From NCBI GenBank assembly GCA_030059665.1, contig JANVYR010000002.1:185261-249260 (forward strand): DNA of 64,000 nucleotides. Reading direction: 5' to 3'. This document shows, piece after piece, positions 1-7,970 of this stretch (the first letter of the stretch is position 1; each line of letters opens with the position of its first letter). The DNA is from Candidatus Calditenuis fumarioli (lineage in GTDB: Archaea > Thermoproteota > Nitrososphaeria_A > Caldarchaeales > Calditenuaceae). The notes below the pieces were generated by a model. The model did no database searches. It saw only the letters and a program-made list of their open reading frames with translations, and was not told the origin of the DNA. A program made the translations under genes and the position numbers.

Positions 1-2143
1 CCTCCGACTGCCTGACCTGAACGCCCTTGAATTCTATGGTGACACGGACCGTCCCGCCCGGGACCAGCCTGACCGTGGCGTTCCCGCGATCGTCCAGCTC
101 TCCCTCGGCGCTGAACTCCCCTATCTCGAGCCTGTACCTCCCACCCGGCAGCGGCGACCTCTCCCCGTCGAGCGCGGTTATGTGCACCCTGAAGACCCTC
201 GTCCCCGAGATCTCGAACCCCTTGTCCTCGATCCGGTACTCGACCTCGGCTCCGTAGACCTCGACTCCCATGTACCGCACCGTGACGTTGGCCTTGGAGT
301 AGGGCACGTCCGGGAACAGCACCTTTCCGGTGGCGTTGGCCGTCCTCGTGTCCCGGTAGCCTCCCACCTGGAGCGTCACCAGCGCTCCCTCCAGAGGCAC
401 CTCACCGTCGTGGTCGAGCACCCTCACCACCAAGTCCAGCACCCTGACCCTGATAGCGAGCTGACCCTGCCTGACGGTATTCTCGGCGAGCTCTCCCTCG
501 GCCACCTGCACGTTCCTGTAGACGACCCTGTAGCCGTACTTCAGTGGGACCAGACCCTTCACCGCTCCGCCCTCGGCCGACAGCTGGACCGAGCCGATCT
601 CCGAGTTGCCGACGCTCAGGATCAGCGTGCCGGGAACTGGTCTGCCGTCGAGGGAGACCGCTTTGACGTTGAGGTCCAGCACCTCGGGCCTGACGGTCAG
701 GAGGTCTCCGTTCCTCTGGGGCCTGATGGTATCCTCCCCGATGACCGAGCCCAGGTAGAGCAGCCTGTATCGGTAGGGCACGAGGGGTTGGTCCTTTGCT
801 AGGAAGACTTCGTTCTCTCGGGTCGGCGTCATCTTGTAGCTCCCGCCATCGACGGTCAGCTCAAGAACCACCGCATCCCTAAGCAGCTGAGGGAGCCTGC
901 CGAAGAGGCCCTCGAGGTTCAGGGAGATCCCGAAGTTGCCGAAGTTCAGCGTTAGCGTCACGCCCGTCCGTATGTCGTCGCCCCTCAGCGTCCCCTCGTA
1001 GACCTTCTGACCATCGAATAGGACCTGTACGACGTAGTCCCTGTCGGCCCTGACGTACCCGAAGTCGACGGAGTCGACTGAAGTCGTCCTGGACCTGTAC
1101 TCGGAGTTGTCGTCCGTTCTGATCAGCTTCACCACGAGCTGGAACCCGGTTACAGGCCTGTTGTTCTGCGAGACCAGGCTGAACGCGAGCTTTTTGACCG
1201 GTAACGTCAGGTCGCCCAAGTTGACGTCTCCCGCTACGACGAGGTCCCGCCTCTCGTCCACCAGCTCGTTGTCTATCTTGAAACGGAGCGAGTAAGTTCC
1301 TCCGGGCAGCAGCTTGAAGGTCACCAAGCCGTTGGAGTCGGAGGTCGTCGTGAGCAAAGGCGTCGCGCTGTCTTCTTTCAGGAGCTCTACCGTGACCCCC
1401 TGAATCGAGTTGCCTTCCATGTCCTGCACCTTCGCCGAGATACTGTACAGGTCGAGTCTGACCTCCACGGAGGTTCTGTCGCTGCTTAGCGTGTGGGTAA
1501 CGCTCTTCGTCAGCTTGACGTTCCCGACGGCCGTGTAGGAGACGTCGATGGTGTACTCCACATCGAGTTCGCCTGAGTCGGTGAGGTATTTTGCGGGCAG
1601 GTTCCTAACCACGAGGTTGCCGCTGCTGTCGGTCTGCGCATTCCTGGCGATCTCCTGAGGATCGATTAGTGAGGAGGTGACGTTGACTCTGGCGCCTGGC
1701 ACCGGAACCCCCGAGCTGCTGAGGACCCTGATGGTGAGGTGGTAAACGTCAAGCTTCACGGAGAAGGAAGTCCGAGGGCACTCTGTGCTGCAATCAAACT
1801 CGTTTTGAGTCTCGTTGACGAGCAGGCCTCTGAAGTAAACCTTTATTACATATTTGGCGTCGGTGGTTCCGCTCATCAGCTGCAGGACCGCCCGTCCGCT
1901 CGAGTTAGTGATTGCCGAGCCTCTCATTCCTCCCGTGTTCGGCACCTTGGTCTCGTTGGTGTAATACGCGGTGACGTTAGCTCCCTGCAGTACCTCGTTG
2001 TGGCCGTTGAGGACGGTGACCGTGATGCTGACTATGTTCCCCTCCGCGCGGACCGGTTGGACCCAGAGCAGCAGGACCAGCGCGGCCGTTAACGCCAGCA
2101 AGAGCGCGAGGTGAGCCGCGGCCGGTCCCGGCCTTCGCCACAT
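1..2143 (-). CDS. Secreted multi-repeat surface protein, C-terminus cut by window edge
   Basis: The minus-strand frame is open from an ATG at 2143 to the left edge, giving at least 714 residues with no stop. The N-terminus is a classical signal peptide (basic start, about 20 hydrophobic residues, Val-Arg-Ala-Glu near the likely cleavage site). The rest is a series of roughly 90-120-residue beta-rich units with phrases such as 'VPVPGARVNVTS', 'GNSIQGVTVELL' and 'EVPLEGALVTL', each followed by 'DSSG' or 'DSNG'. That is the pattern of carboxypeptidase-regulatory-like or Ig-like domains of cell-surface proteins. A TATA-like run (ttttaagc, about 2171-2178 on the complement) lies about 30 bases upstream. 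The specific role is unknown; it may be a surface or S-layer-associated protein related to the nearby export cluster. Confidence 0.8.
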   Translation of the reverse strand, partial: MWRRPGPAAAHLALLLALTAALVLLLWVQPVRAEGNIVSITVTVLNGHNEVLQGANVTAYYTNETKVPNTGGMRGSAITNSSGRAVLQLMSGTTDAKYVIKVYFRGLLVNETQNEFDCSTECPRTSFSVKLDVYHLTIRVLSSSGVPVPGARVNVTSSLIDPQEIARNAQTDSSGNLVVRNLPAKYLTDSGELDVEYTIDVSYTAVGNVKLTKSVTHTLSSDRTSVEVRLDLYSISAKVQDMEGNSIQGVTVELLKEDSATPLLTTTSDSNGLVTFKLLPGGTYSLRFKIDNELVDERRDLVVAGDVNLGDLTLPVKKLAFSLVSQNNRPVTGFQLVVKLIRTDDNSEYRSRTTSVDSVDFGYVRADRDYVVQVLFDGQKVYEGTLRGDDIRTGVTLTLNFGNFGISLNLEGLFGRLPQLLRDAVVLELTVDGGSYKMTPTRENEVFLAKDQPLVPYRYRLLYLGSVIGEDTIRPQRNGDLLTVRPEVLDLNVKAVSLDGRPVPGTLILSVGNSEIGSVQLSAEGGAVKGLVPLKYGYRVVYRNVQVAEGELAENTVRQGQLAIRVRVLDLVVRVLDHDGEVPLEGALVTLQVGGYRDTRTANATGKVLFPDVPYSKANVTVRYMGVEVYGAEVEYRIEDKGFEISGTRVFRVHITALDGERSPLPGGRYRLEIGEFSAEGELDDRGNATVRLVPGGTVRVTIEFKGVQVRQSE

Positions 2144-2213
2144 GCCTGAGGGTATGGCTAATCCGGTTGCTTAAAACTGGTTCCTCAAGGATGTGGGGGT
2201 GCGCCTCCGTCCA

Positions 2214-2516
2214 CTACGGGGACGATCGGATCGCCAGTCCTCCGGCTATCGCGGGGAGCAGCAGTATCCGGTCGTTCTCCCGGACCCTCGCCTCGAGCCC
2301 TCCCAGCTCGTTCACGTTCCGGTCGTTGAGGAAGACGTTGACGTGCCTCCTGACCCTCCCCTGCTCGTCGAGGAGCTGCGTCCTCAGCTGGGGATACCTC
2401 TCCACGAGGGCCCTGATCGCGTCTCCCACCGTCTCCGCCTCCAGCGACACCTTGTCGGCGTTGCCCACGTAGGGCCTCAGCGGCGCTGGGATGTAGACCT
2501 CGACCTTCTGCTTCAA
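2214..2516 (-). CDS. MoaD/CysO-like beta-grasp sulfur-carrier or protein modifier with a C-terminal tail after Gly-Gly
   Basis: This 100-residue protein starts at a TTG. Its length and pattern fit the MoaD/ThiS/CysO ubiquitin-fold family: an N-terminal strand with 'IPAPLRPY', a central 'RRHVNVFLNDRNV' and the closing 'LLLPAIAGG'. The LPA(I/V)AGG ending is typical of CysO-type carriers. Mature carriers end in Gly-Gly, but here Gly92-Gly93 is followed by seven more residues (LAIRSSP), so cleavage would be needed before activation. In the family the exposed Gly-Gly is adenylated by an E1-like enzyme and then carries sulfur or is conjugated to protein. A JAMM protease (8800-9270) and an E1-like enzyme (25173-26018) are in the same region. 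Which pathway it serves is not shown here. Confidence 0.85.
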   Translation of the reverse strand: MKQKVEVYIPAPLRPYVGNADKVSLEAETVGDAIRALVERYPQLRTQLLDEQGRVRRHVNVFLNDRNVNELGGLEARVRENDRILLLPAIAGGLAIRSSP

Positions 2517-2679
2517 TCCCTCATTGACGGGCCGGCCGCTTGATCATAACCCTAAGCGTCACGTCCGAGGCTTGTGCCTGCGCTGCTGGTGGACCTTCGG
2601 CCCGGTCACATACTACCCTGGTATTACGGACTGTCGGCTTGACCGGTTCGGTCCGCAAACCCTTTACGTGGAGGTGGTT

Positions 2680-2691
2680 GACAAATTTGTC
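2680..2691. promoter_or_regulatory. 12-bp perfect palindrome upstream of HTH gene
   Basis: GACAAATTTGTC is an exact palindrome ending 18 bases before the ATG of the HTH gene at 2710. Its AT-rich core stands out in GC-rich surroundings. The position suits an operator, possibly bound by the product of the downstream gene (inference). Confidence 0.5.
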
Positions 2692-2709
2692 TAACGCGGA
2701 GGCGGGCGG

Positions 2710-3141
2710 ATGGAGCGGAGTTCCCTCGCGATCCAGCGGCTTCAGGAGGCGCAGCAGGTCCACGCGGACCGGGACCCGGTGCTGCTCTATTTGGCCAGGA
2801 GGGGGGCGCTGACGGAGCGGCAGCTCCAGGTGCTGCTGGCGGAGATGGACCCGGCGAACAGGGGGAAGAAGATGTCGGAGCGCGCGGCGAAACTCGGCGT
2901 CACGAAGGGGACCTACGCCAAGGTGTTGCAGCAGGCCCTGAGAAACGTGACGCAGAGCGTCTTCACCGTCCTCCTGATCAGCTACCTCGGTCTGGCGGGC
3001 GAGGAGGGCTGCAGCTGGCTCGTCGAGGTGGGTCAGCTCCTGAGGGAGGGGAGGTTCGAAGAGGCCGCAGAGGTGCTCGATGGCGTGCAACGGAGCCTCA
3101 GGAAGGCCCTTCGGGACCCCGGTTCCACCGCTTCTCCCTGA
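2710..3141 (+). CDS. Small helix-turn-helix protein
   Basis: This 143-residue protein starts at an ATG. Residues about 34-80 look like a sigma-region-4/HTH-type fold: 'LTERQLQVL' followed after a short basic linker by 'MSERAAKLGVTKGTYAKVL', a plausible recognition helix. The C-terminal half is helical and partly hydrophobic ('FTVLLISYLGLAG'), perhaps for dimerisation. It is probably a DNA-binding regulator. The perfect palindrome at 2680-2691 directly upstream would suit autoregulation. Its 3' end overlaps the convergent membrane-protein gene by 44 bases. No characterised homologue is recognised. Confidence 0.7.
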   Translation: MERSSLAIQRLQEAQQVHADRDPVLLYLARRGALTERQLQVLLAEMDPANRGKKMSERAAKLGVTKGTYAKVLQQALRNVTQSVFTVLLISYLGLAGEEGCSWLVEVGQLLREGRFEEAAEVLDGVQRSLRKALRDPGSTASP

Positions 3142-3472
3142 ACGCCGCCGCGAAGACTGCAGCCAAGGCTATCATCCCCCCGTGGGCCGCCCTGAAGGCA
3201 AGGTCTCTCGAGGCGTCCAAGACGGCTCCAGACATCCTGTATCCGACTAGAATCAGTAGAATCATTGCTAGAACGTGACCGAACTTGCCCTTCCAAATCA
3301 TTAGAATCGAGGCGAGAAATCCTGCGAGAAACAGGAAGTTTGAAACGGCGAGGGTGGTCTGCCCTTCTAATAGCGTTCTAATCCCTTGGAATCCGTATAG
3401 AATCACGTTGAGCGCGCCGAGAGCGGTGGAAGCGGCCGGGATTCTAATTCCCACTGAGCGGTTGCGCGCCAT
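3098..3472 (-). CDS. Small integral membrane protein
   Basis: The best start is the ATG at 3472, preceded by a GGGGAAGA ribosome-binding-like sequence; the longer open frame upstream has no membrane-protein character. The 124-residue product has about four hydrophobic segments (near residues 10-28, 40-60, 68-88 and 95-115), with a basic, polar C-terminus. No catalytic motif is visible and the family is not recognised. It is convergent with the HTH gene and overlaps it by 44 bases. Many Ile and Leu codons here are ATT and CTA, which is unusual for the GC-rich neighbourhood. Confidence 0.6.
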   Translation of the reverse strand: MARNRSVGIRIPAASTALGALNVILYGFQGIRTLLEGQTTLAVSNFLFLAGFLASILMIWKGKFGHVLAMILLILVGYRMSGAVLDASRDLAFRAAHGGMIALAAVFAAAFREKRWNRGPEGPS

Positions 3473-3652
3473 TCTTCCCCAGCTGCACCTACTCGGTAGG
3501 ACGTAGAAATATACGCTATCTTCAGCCACGACCCGAATGGCCAACCCTTTGCGGACCTCGTCTGCGGGTTGAGGTTCCGGGGTCTGGAACGGGCTTCCAC
3601 TTCCTGTGCAAAGGGCACGCTTTATCGACGGCGCAGATGTCGACCTGGTGGG

Positions 3653-4036
3653 TTGCCGAGGAAGAGGCTCAAGCTCGAGATGGTGGACGAGGACGGCGAC
3701 AAGATCACGCTGGTGGTGGAGGGAAACATAACCCGTGAGAAGATACTCCAGCTGGCGGACCTGATGGAGCTGTACTCCGGGCACCCGGATCGCAGCTCGA
3801 CCATCGAGAACAAGCTGGTCCGGCTCGCAAGGGCTCTTGAGCGGAGGTTCCCGAGCGGTGACTTCAGCTCCCGGGAGGCCCTCGAGGCGTACGTTGAGGA
3901 GTACGGAGAGGAGATCCCCCTCAGCACCGTCTCGACCTATCTGGCCCGGCTCACCGAGAGGGGCTTCCTGGAGCGGGTCAGGGGGCCCGGATACATCAGG
4001 TACCGGCTAGCCAGGTCCGCCGAGGCCCAGGGGTAG
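3653..4036 (+). CDS. Winged-helix regulator
   Basis: The start is taken at a TTG (3653). The open frame continues upstream to 3569, but those residues are Arg/Cys-rich and not protein-like, and a TATA-like ctttat lies about 30 bases before 3653. The 127-residue product has an N-terminal beta strand pair ('KITLVVEG'), a helical region ('REKILQLADLMELY') and a C-terminal winged helix at about residues 60-120, with 'PLSTVSTYLARLTERGFLERV' as recognition helix and wing. This resembles small archaeal conserved wHTH proteins. Its targets are unknown. Confidence 0.65.
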   Translation: MPRKRLKLEMVDEDGDKITLVVEGNITREKILQLADLMELYSGHPDRSSTIENKLVRLARALERRFPSGDFSSREALEAYVEEYGEEIPLSTVSTYLARLTERGFLERVRGPGYIRYRLARSAEAQG

Positions 4037-4321
4037 CGGAGCGCCCGGGAGGGCTATGCTCTGCTGACGATACTCAGACCGGCTGAGCTCCATCCAGCGG
4101 TGAGGGGGGGCCTCTCGGAGAAGTCGCTGCCACACTACGGTCCGGAATGGGCGCCGGAGGTGTAGAGGGCGAAGGGCCAGGGCCTGGATACGGACCCACG
4201 ACATCCACGTCTCCCCATCAGCCCGGATTACGGGCAAGGCCCTCTGGCCGCGTGCCTCCGCCAGCTGAGATGAAACCCTCAGGCCCTCAGCTCCCGCGCA
4301 AATCGCTGCCGACCGGAAAGG

Positions 4322-4771
4322 TCATCCCCTGCTGACCGCGAGGATCGCCACCTTGTCGTTGGCGCACGACAGCGAGATCGTCCCCGCTGAGTAGGAACGG
4401 CTCGGGTCGAACGCTCCCCACACGACGGAGAAGAGCCTGTGGTCCACCTCCACTGAACCGTCGCTGCTCCGCATCAGCTTGACCACGGTGAAGTTCACAG
4501 CTATTCCACGAGGTGCCACAGAGGCAATGATGCCCAGCGCTTCATCCGGTGATGTGTACTCTTCTCTGCAGATGAGCTCGTCGAGGTCGCCCCTCTCGTT
4601 GAGGGCCCCCAGCATTTTGTTGGCAATCTCCTCCAGGTCTCCCCTGTGCTCGGAGGTCGAGGCCGTCTTCAGCGAGACTATCTGGATGTACAGCATCAGC
4701 CCGATCACTATTATCGAGGCCGCAAGTATCGCCTCGACGGTCCACGCTATCCCGGCCCTGCGCCTCCTCAC
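4322..4771 (-). CDS. Pilin-like protein with class III-type N-terminus
   Basis: The start is a GTG at 4771 overlapping the stop of the upstream gene (GTGA), which indicates translational coupling. The 149-residue product opens with a short basic leader (VRRRRAG) followed by about 22 hydrophobic residues ('TVEAILAASIIVIGLMLYIQ') and then a soluble domain with two Cys residues. This is the layout of archaeal type IV pilin-like subunits, in which a prepilin peptidase cuts before the hydrophobic helix. It is likely a minor pilin or pseudopilin for the export cluster at 10.6-28.8 kb. No peptidase gene is visible in the window. Confidence 0.7.
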   Translation of the reverse strand: MRRRRAGIAWTVEAILAASIIVIGLMLYIQIVSLKTASTSEHRGDLEEIANKMLGALNERGDLDELICREEYTSPDEALGIIASVAPRGIAVNFTVVKLMRSSDGSVEVDHRLFSVVWGAFDPSRSYSAGTISLSCANDKVAILAVSRG

Positions 4772-5565
4772 ATCGCCCCACCCGACCAGGCCCAGACCTC
4801 GATCGTTATCGAGACGCCGTTCTCCATGATCGTGGAGTCTGAGACGTAGACCGCATCGCTCGGCACCCTGACGCTCGACGGATCGACGGATCTGCCCTTG
4901 ACGAAGGCCAGCACCGCCTCTGGATACGCAGACGGGACGACGACGTATGAGCCGCCATCGGTGTAGAAAACGATCGGCGACTCGTGTGTGAAGACGCTCG
5001 TCAGCGCACCGGGTTCTATTGTGTCGCTGTACGTGAAGGAGCACACCTTAAGCTGAGCGTTCGCCCTGATGGTTCCATCGCTCTCGATTTTCACGAGGTT
5101 CGGATCCGGCCTCATCCCGGTGATTCCGACGCCGTACCTGGAGACCGCAACGCCCTTCCCCGGACCAGTGGGGCAGGCGAAGACCTGCGAGGGGAAGGAC
5201 GGCGATGCACCGGCTTGGGAGATGGCGATACGCTGGGGGAAACTGATCCTCGCCACGAAGTCGACCCGGAACCCCGTTAGGTCCATCGCAGGCCGACCGA
5301 CGTAGCTCGGGTTCAGCTCGAGGAGGTTCTTGGACGACCTCGAGATGTAGCCCTTCAGGAAGTTGGTGACGGCCCTGGCCTCTGCCCTCACCATCGCGTC
5401 CTCCGTGTAGCTCAGGTACATCGATCCGCCGCTCAGCGCGAAGACCACCACGACCCCGACCGCAAGGGCGAAGACGCCCGCAGCGATCGCGGCGTCGACG
5501 ACCGCCTCCAACGAGGGACGACCAGAGTGCTGGGCTAAAAGCGTTGTTTCCGGGACGATCCTCAA
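4768..5565 (-). CDS. Pilin-like or membrane-anchored extracellular protein
   Basis: This 265-residue product starts at a TTG (5565). Residues about 20-45 form one hydrophobic helix ('VDAAIAAGVFALAVGVVVVFALS'), and the rest is a beta-rich ectodomain with paired Cys. There is a short polar leader and no other membrane segment, so it looks pilin-like. It is the first gene of a two-gene unit; its stop overlaps the start of the next pilin-like gene by 4 bases. The divergent RING-like gene shares the promoter region, and a single AT box at 5585-5593 is correctly placed for both directions. It probably belongs to the nearby type IV pilus-like machine. Confidence 0.65.
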   Translation of the reverse strand: MRIVPETTLLAQHSGRPSLEAVVDAAIAAGVFALAVGVVVVFALSGGSMYLSYTEDAMVRAEARAVTNFLKGYISRSSKNLLELNPSYVGRPAMDLTGFRVDFVARISFPQRIAISQAGASPSFPSQVFACPTGPGKGVAVSRYGVGITGMRPDPNLVKIESDGTIRANAQLKVCSFTYSDTIEPGALTSVFTHESPIVFYTDGGSYVVVPSAYPEAVLAFVKGRSVDPSSVRVPSDAVYVSDSTIMENGVSITIEVWAWSGGAM

Positions 5566-5584
5566 ACGCGCCGATGCCCACCAG

Positions 5585-5593
5585 ATTTTAATA
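5585..5593. promoter_or_regulatory. Shared AT box between pilin-like gene and RING-like gene
   Basis: The run ttttaatat is the only AT-rich element in the short divergent gap. It lies about 24 bases from the minus-strand start at 5565 and about 31 bases from the plus-strand start at 5620, so it could act as a TATA element in both directions. That would tie pilin-like and ubiquitin-system transcription together (inference). Confidence 0.5.
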
Positions 5594-5619
5594 TCGTTGC
5601 GTTATGCCGGAGGCGGATC

Positions 5620-5919
5620 ATGGAGGAGCTGCTGAGGCGGATCAAGGTCGAGATCGTGGGCAATTACAGGAACTTCGTCCCGAGCCTCGGCGTCACGACA
5701 GACGGCACGTGGGAGATCCAGATCCTGGACAAGTTCGAGAGCTTCATGGGGCCGCTCGAGTGCCCCATCGACAGGGAGGAGGTTAAGCTGGAGGAGGCCG
5801 TTCTCTGTCCCATCTGCATGACGCCCTACCACCTGGACTGCGCCAGACTGCTCGCCAGCAGGAGGGAGAAGTGCTGGAAGTGCGACAAGTTCGAGAGGTT
5901 CGATCTGCTGGTGACGTGA
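5620..5919 (+). CDS. Small RING-like zinc protein, candidate ubiquitin ligase
   Basis: This 99-residue protein starts at an ATG with a GGAGG-type site just upstream. The C-terminal half holds a zinc-binding cluster: Cys48 with Asp51 (ECPID), Cys63-Cys66 (CPIC), His71, Cys74, then Cys85-Cys88 (CWKC). The order and spacing resemble a compact RING/treble-clef module like the small RING finger protein of the Caldiarchaeum ubiquitin operon; Asp51 may stand in for a ligand, as Asp does in some RINGs. Such proteins bind a charged E2 and promote transfer to substrate. It begins the ubiquitin-like block: a coiled-coil protein follows after 1 base, and the Ubl-E2 fusion is 2 kb downstream. Activity is inferred. 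Confidence 0.75.
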   Translation: MEELLRRIKVEIVGNYRNFVPSLGVTTDGTWEIQILDKFESFMGPLECPIDREEVKLEEAVLCPICMTPYHLDCARLLASRREKCWKCDKFERFDLLVT

Positions 5920-5920
5920 G

Positions 5921-6763
5921 GTGGAGCCCGCGGAGACGAGGAAGGTTCTGCTCACACTGGTGACCGATCCACGACGGTTCGGCAGCTCACTCTACTTCAA
6001 CCCCGACGTGCTCGGCTTCAGGCTCGGCACGGATTCGTGGACGGCCCTCGAGGCGCTCGTCTCGCTGGAGGACGCGGGGATCCTGAAGCTCTCGGCCCCA
6101 CCGGAGCTGGAGCTCCTGTATCAGGTCGAGCTGACCAAGGTGCGCGTCGCCAACTTCCTCGAATTGAAGGGTTACCAGGAGATCACCTCCGACTTCAAGA
6201 GGGTCTGGCTTCTGGGGAGGGTGCTGAAGCTAGAGTCGCCTCAGCAGCTCGGTCTCCGTCTAACGGACTACTCTCCGAGGCTCTCCGCCCTTTCGGGGAA
6301 CCTGACTAAGATGTTGAAGCTCTTCGAGAGCAAGTCGCTGGTCAGCAAGGAGGTCTACATGAGGGTCGCGTCCTCGGTGATGCGCGAGACGGCCTCTGCC
6401 GCGAGGGACGCGAAGGAGATACTGTCGGAGCTGAGCGACTTGGTCCGCACGATATCCCAGCTGATATCCAGGCTCAGGGAGGCGCGATCGTCCATCGAGG
6501 AGACGTCCGCCAAGCTGGGTATCAAGCTGGAGGAGAACGAGAGCCTGATCAGGGCCTACCGCGAATCGGAGCGCGAGCTGCTGGAGCTCCTCGGGCTCGT
6601 CAAGTCCAAGCTGCTCGAATCCTTCCCCAACTGGAGCGCCGTCCTTACCTCGTACGACAAGCTCAGGAGCGAGTTCGGTGCGACAGGGCAAGATTTCATC
6701 TCGGCGCTGGAGACCATGAAGTCCATAAACGACAAATTCGTGCTGGTCACGCAGATCGGTTGA
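5921..6763 (+). CDS. Coiled-coil protein co-transcribed with the RING-like protein
   Basis: A GTG start one base after the RING-like stop gives a 280-residue product. Residues 1-110 are a globular part containing 'LEALVSLEDAGILKL' and 'VANFLELKGYQEIT', possibly winged-helix-like. Residues about 120-250 are long amphipathic helices ('SELSDLVRTISQLISRLREARSSIEE', given here only as a region) with heptad pattern. No enzyme motif is seen. The tight spacing suggests it works with the RING-like protein, for example as substrate adaptor or scaffold, but this is inference. Its 3' end overlaps the convergent gene by 17 bases. Family not recognised. Confidence 0.7.
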   Translation: MEPAETRKVLLTLVTDPRRFGSSLYFNPDVLGFRLGTDSWTALEALVSLEDAGILKLSAPPELELLYQVELTKVRVANFLELKGYQEITSDFKRVWLLGRVLKLESPQQLGLRLTDYSPRLSALSGNLTKMLKLFESKSLVSKEVYMRVASSVMRETASAARDAKEILSELSDLVRTISQLISRLREARSSIEETSAKLGIKLEENESLIRAYRESERELLELLGLVKSKLLESFPNWSAVLTSYDKLRSEFGATGQDFISALETMKSINDKFVLVTQIG

Positions 6764-7832
6764 TCTGGTCCAGCAACCTCTTCAGCAGCTTGATCTCGTC
6801 GCTTATCTGGCCCAGCAGGTCCACGGCCTTGTTCGTCCGGACCTCCATCGCGTCGAGCAGCGCCTTCTCGACCCGCTGACCCCGCGACCTTATCCCCCTG
6901 ATCGCGTCCAGCTGCTCCCTGAGCTGCGCTATCCCGGCCTCGATCACCCTCAGGTAACCTTCCAGGTCGCCACCGGAACCAACGCCGAACTTCCGCAGCA
7001 ACTCGTTGTAGAGGTACTCGTACTCCTCCTTCGAGATCTCGCCCAGGTTAAGCCTGGTCCTGAGGAGCTCTATCTCCACCTCGACGAACGGTGGCAGCGT
7101 CACGGCCTCGTCCTGCTGGAAGTACTTGCCCAGGGCCTGAACGATCTCATCCAGGCGCTCCGTGACCTCGGCCTTCGTGGCCTCGAGTTGCTTCGGATCT
7201 AGGTCGCCGATGGTGGTCCGTAGGAAGTCCTCCTCCAACCGCTCGCGGAGGTGCCTGAGACCGCTCAGCATCTCAGACCAGATGCCTCCCCCTCCACCCT
7301 CTATCTGATCGATCGTCGCCTCTATCTCCTGAAGCCCCCTCACCACCTCGTTCACGAGCTTCTGGTCCTGCTCCTTTGATGAGGTTAGGTTCAGCAGCGA
7401 GGTCACCAGCTGAGACCTCCTCCTGATGAGCCCGCCGAGGATTATCGGGGACGGAGGAAGGTCGTTAAGGTTCACGGACTCGAGGCCGAGGGCGAGCTCG
7501 ACAGCGGCCCTCCTGAGGCTTTCGTACTCGGTCTCGGTCATCCTCCCGGCGAGGAACCTGAAATCGATGGTCCTGATCAGCTGGATGAGCTTGGACCTCA
7601 GCGCCGGGTCGTTCGGGACGGACGCGATCGATATCAGTCCCGTTGCCTGGAGGTTCAGAAGCCGCTCGATGACGCGCTCCTCAGTGGTTTGCAGGCTCGC
7701 GGCCAGATCGGACACGTTCACGCTGACCCTCCCCGACCTCCTCGGCAATTCGGCCAGGTAGCGCACCAGCGCCATGTCCTCGGCTGTGAGGTGCAACTCC
7801 CACGCACTTGGCTTGCCATGGTTATTAAGCAT
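6747..7832 (-). CDS. Winged-helix plus coiled-coil protein
   Basis: The 361-residue product has a possible ATG start at 7832; a later start is possible because the bases just upstream of 7832 are AT-rich and promoter-like. Residues about 18-75 resemble a winged helix ('VNVSDLAASLQTTEERVIERL' then 'LQATGLISI'). The remainder is almost wholly helical with heptads, including repeated short helical hairpins around 'LNLGEISKEEYEYLYNELL' and a C-terminal coiled coil. It is convergent to, and similar in style to, the coiled-coil protein at 5921-6763, and divergent from the Ubl-E2 gene. It could be a regulator or scaffold of the modification system; no function is established. Confidence 0.65.
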   Translation of the reverse strand: MLNNHGKPSAWELHLTAEDMALVRYLAELPRRSGRVSVNVSDLAASLQTTEERVIERLLNLQATGLISIASVPNDPALRSKLIQLIRTIDFRFLAGRMTETEYESLRRAAVELALGLESVNLNDLPPSPIILGGLIRRRSQLVTSLLNLTSSKEQDQKLVNEVVRGLQEIEATIDQIEGGGGGIWSEMLSGLRHLRERLEEDFLRTTIGDLDPKQLEATKAEVTERLDEIVQALGKYFQQDEAVTLPPFVEVEIELLRTRLNLGEISKEEYEYLYNELLRKFGVGSGGDLEGYLRVIEAGIAQLREQLDAIRGIRSRGQRVEKALLDAMEVRTNKAVDLLGQISDEIKLLKRLLDQINRSA

Positions 7833-7970
7833 TGAACCAAGGGAGACGGAGCGGGTTTTCCGGTCGCATCGAGCCGGCCATCGCCAACCCGCGTTGTTCT
7901 AAGCGGTTGACGCCCTTTGGAACGACTTATTAACAGGCTTTTGCCTCTTCTGAGTTCGAGGTAGGACGTT

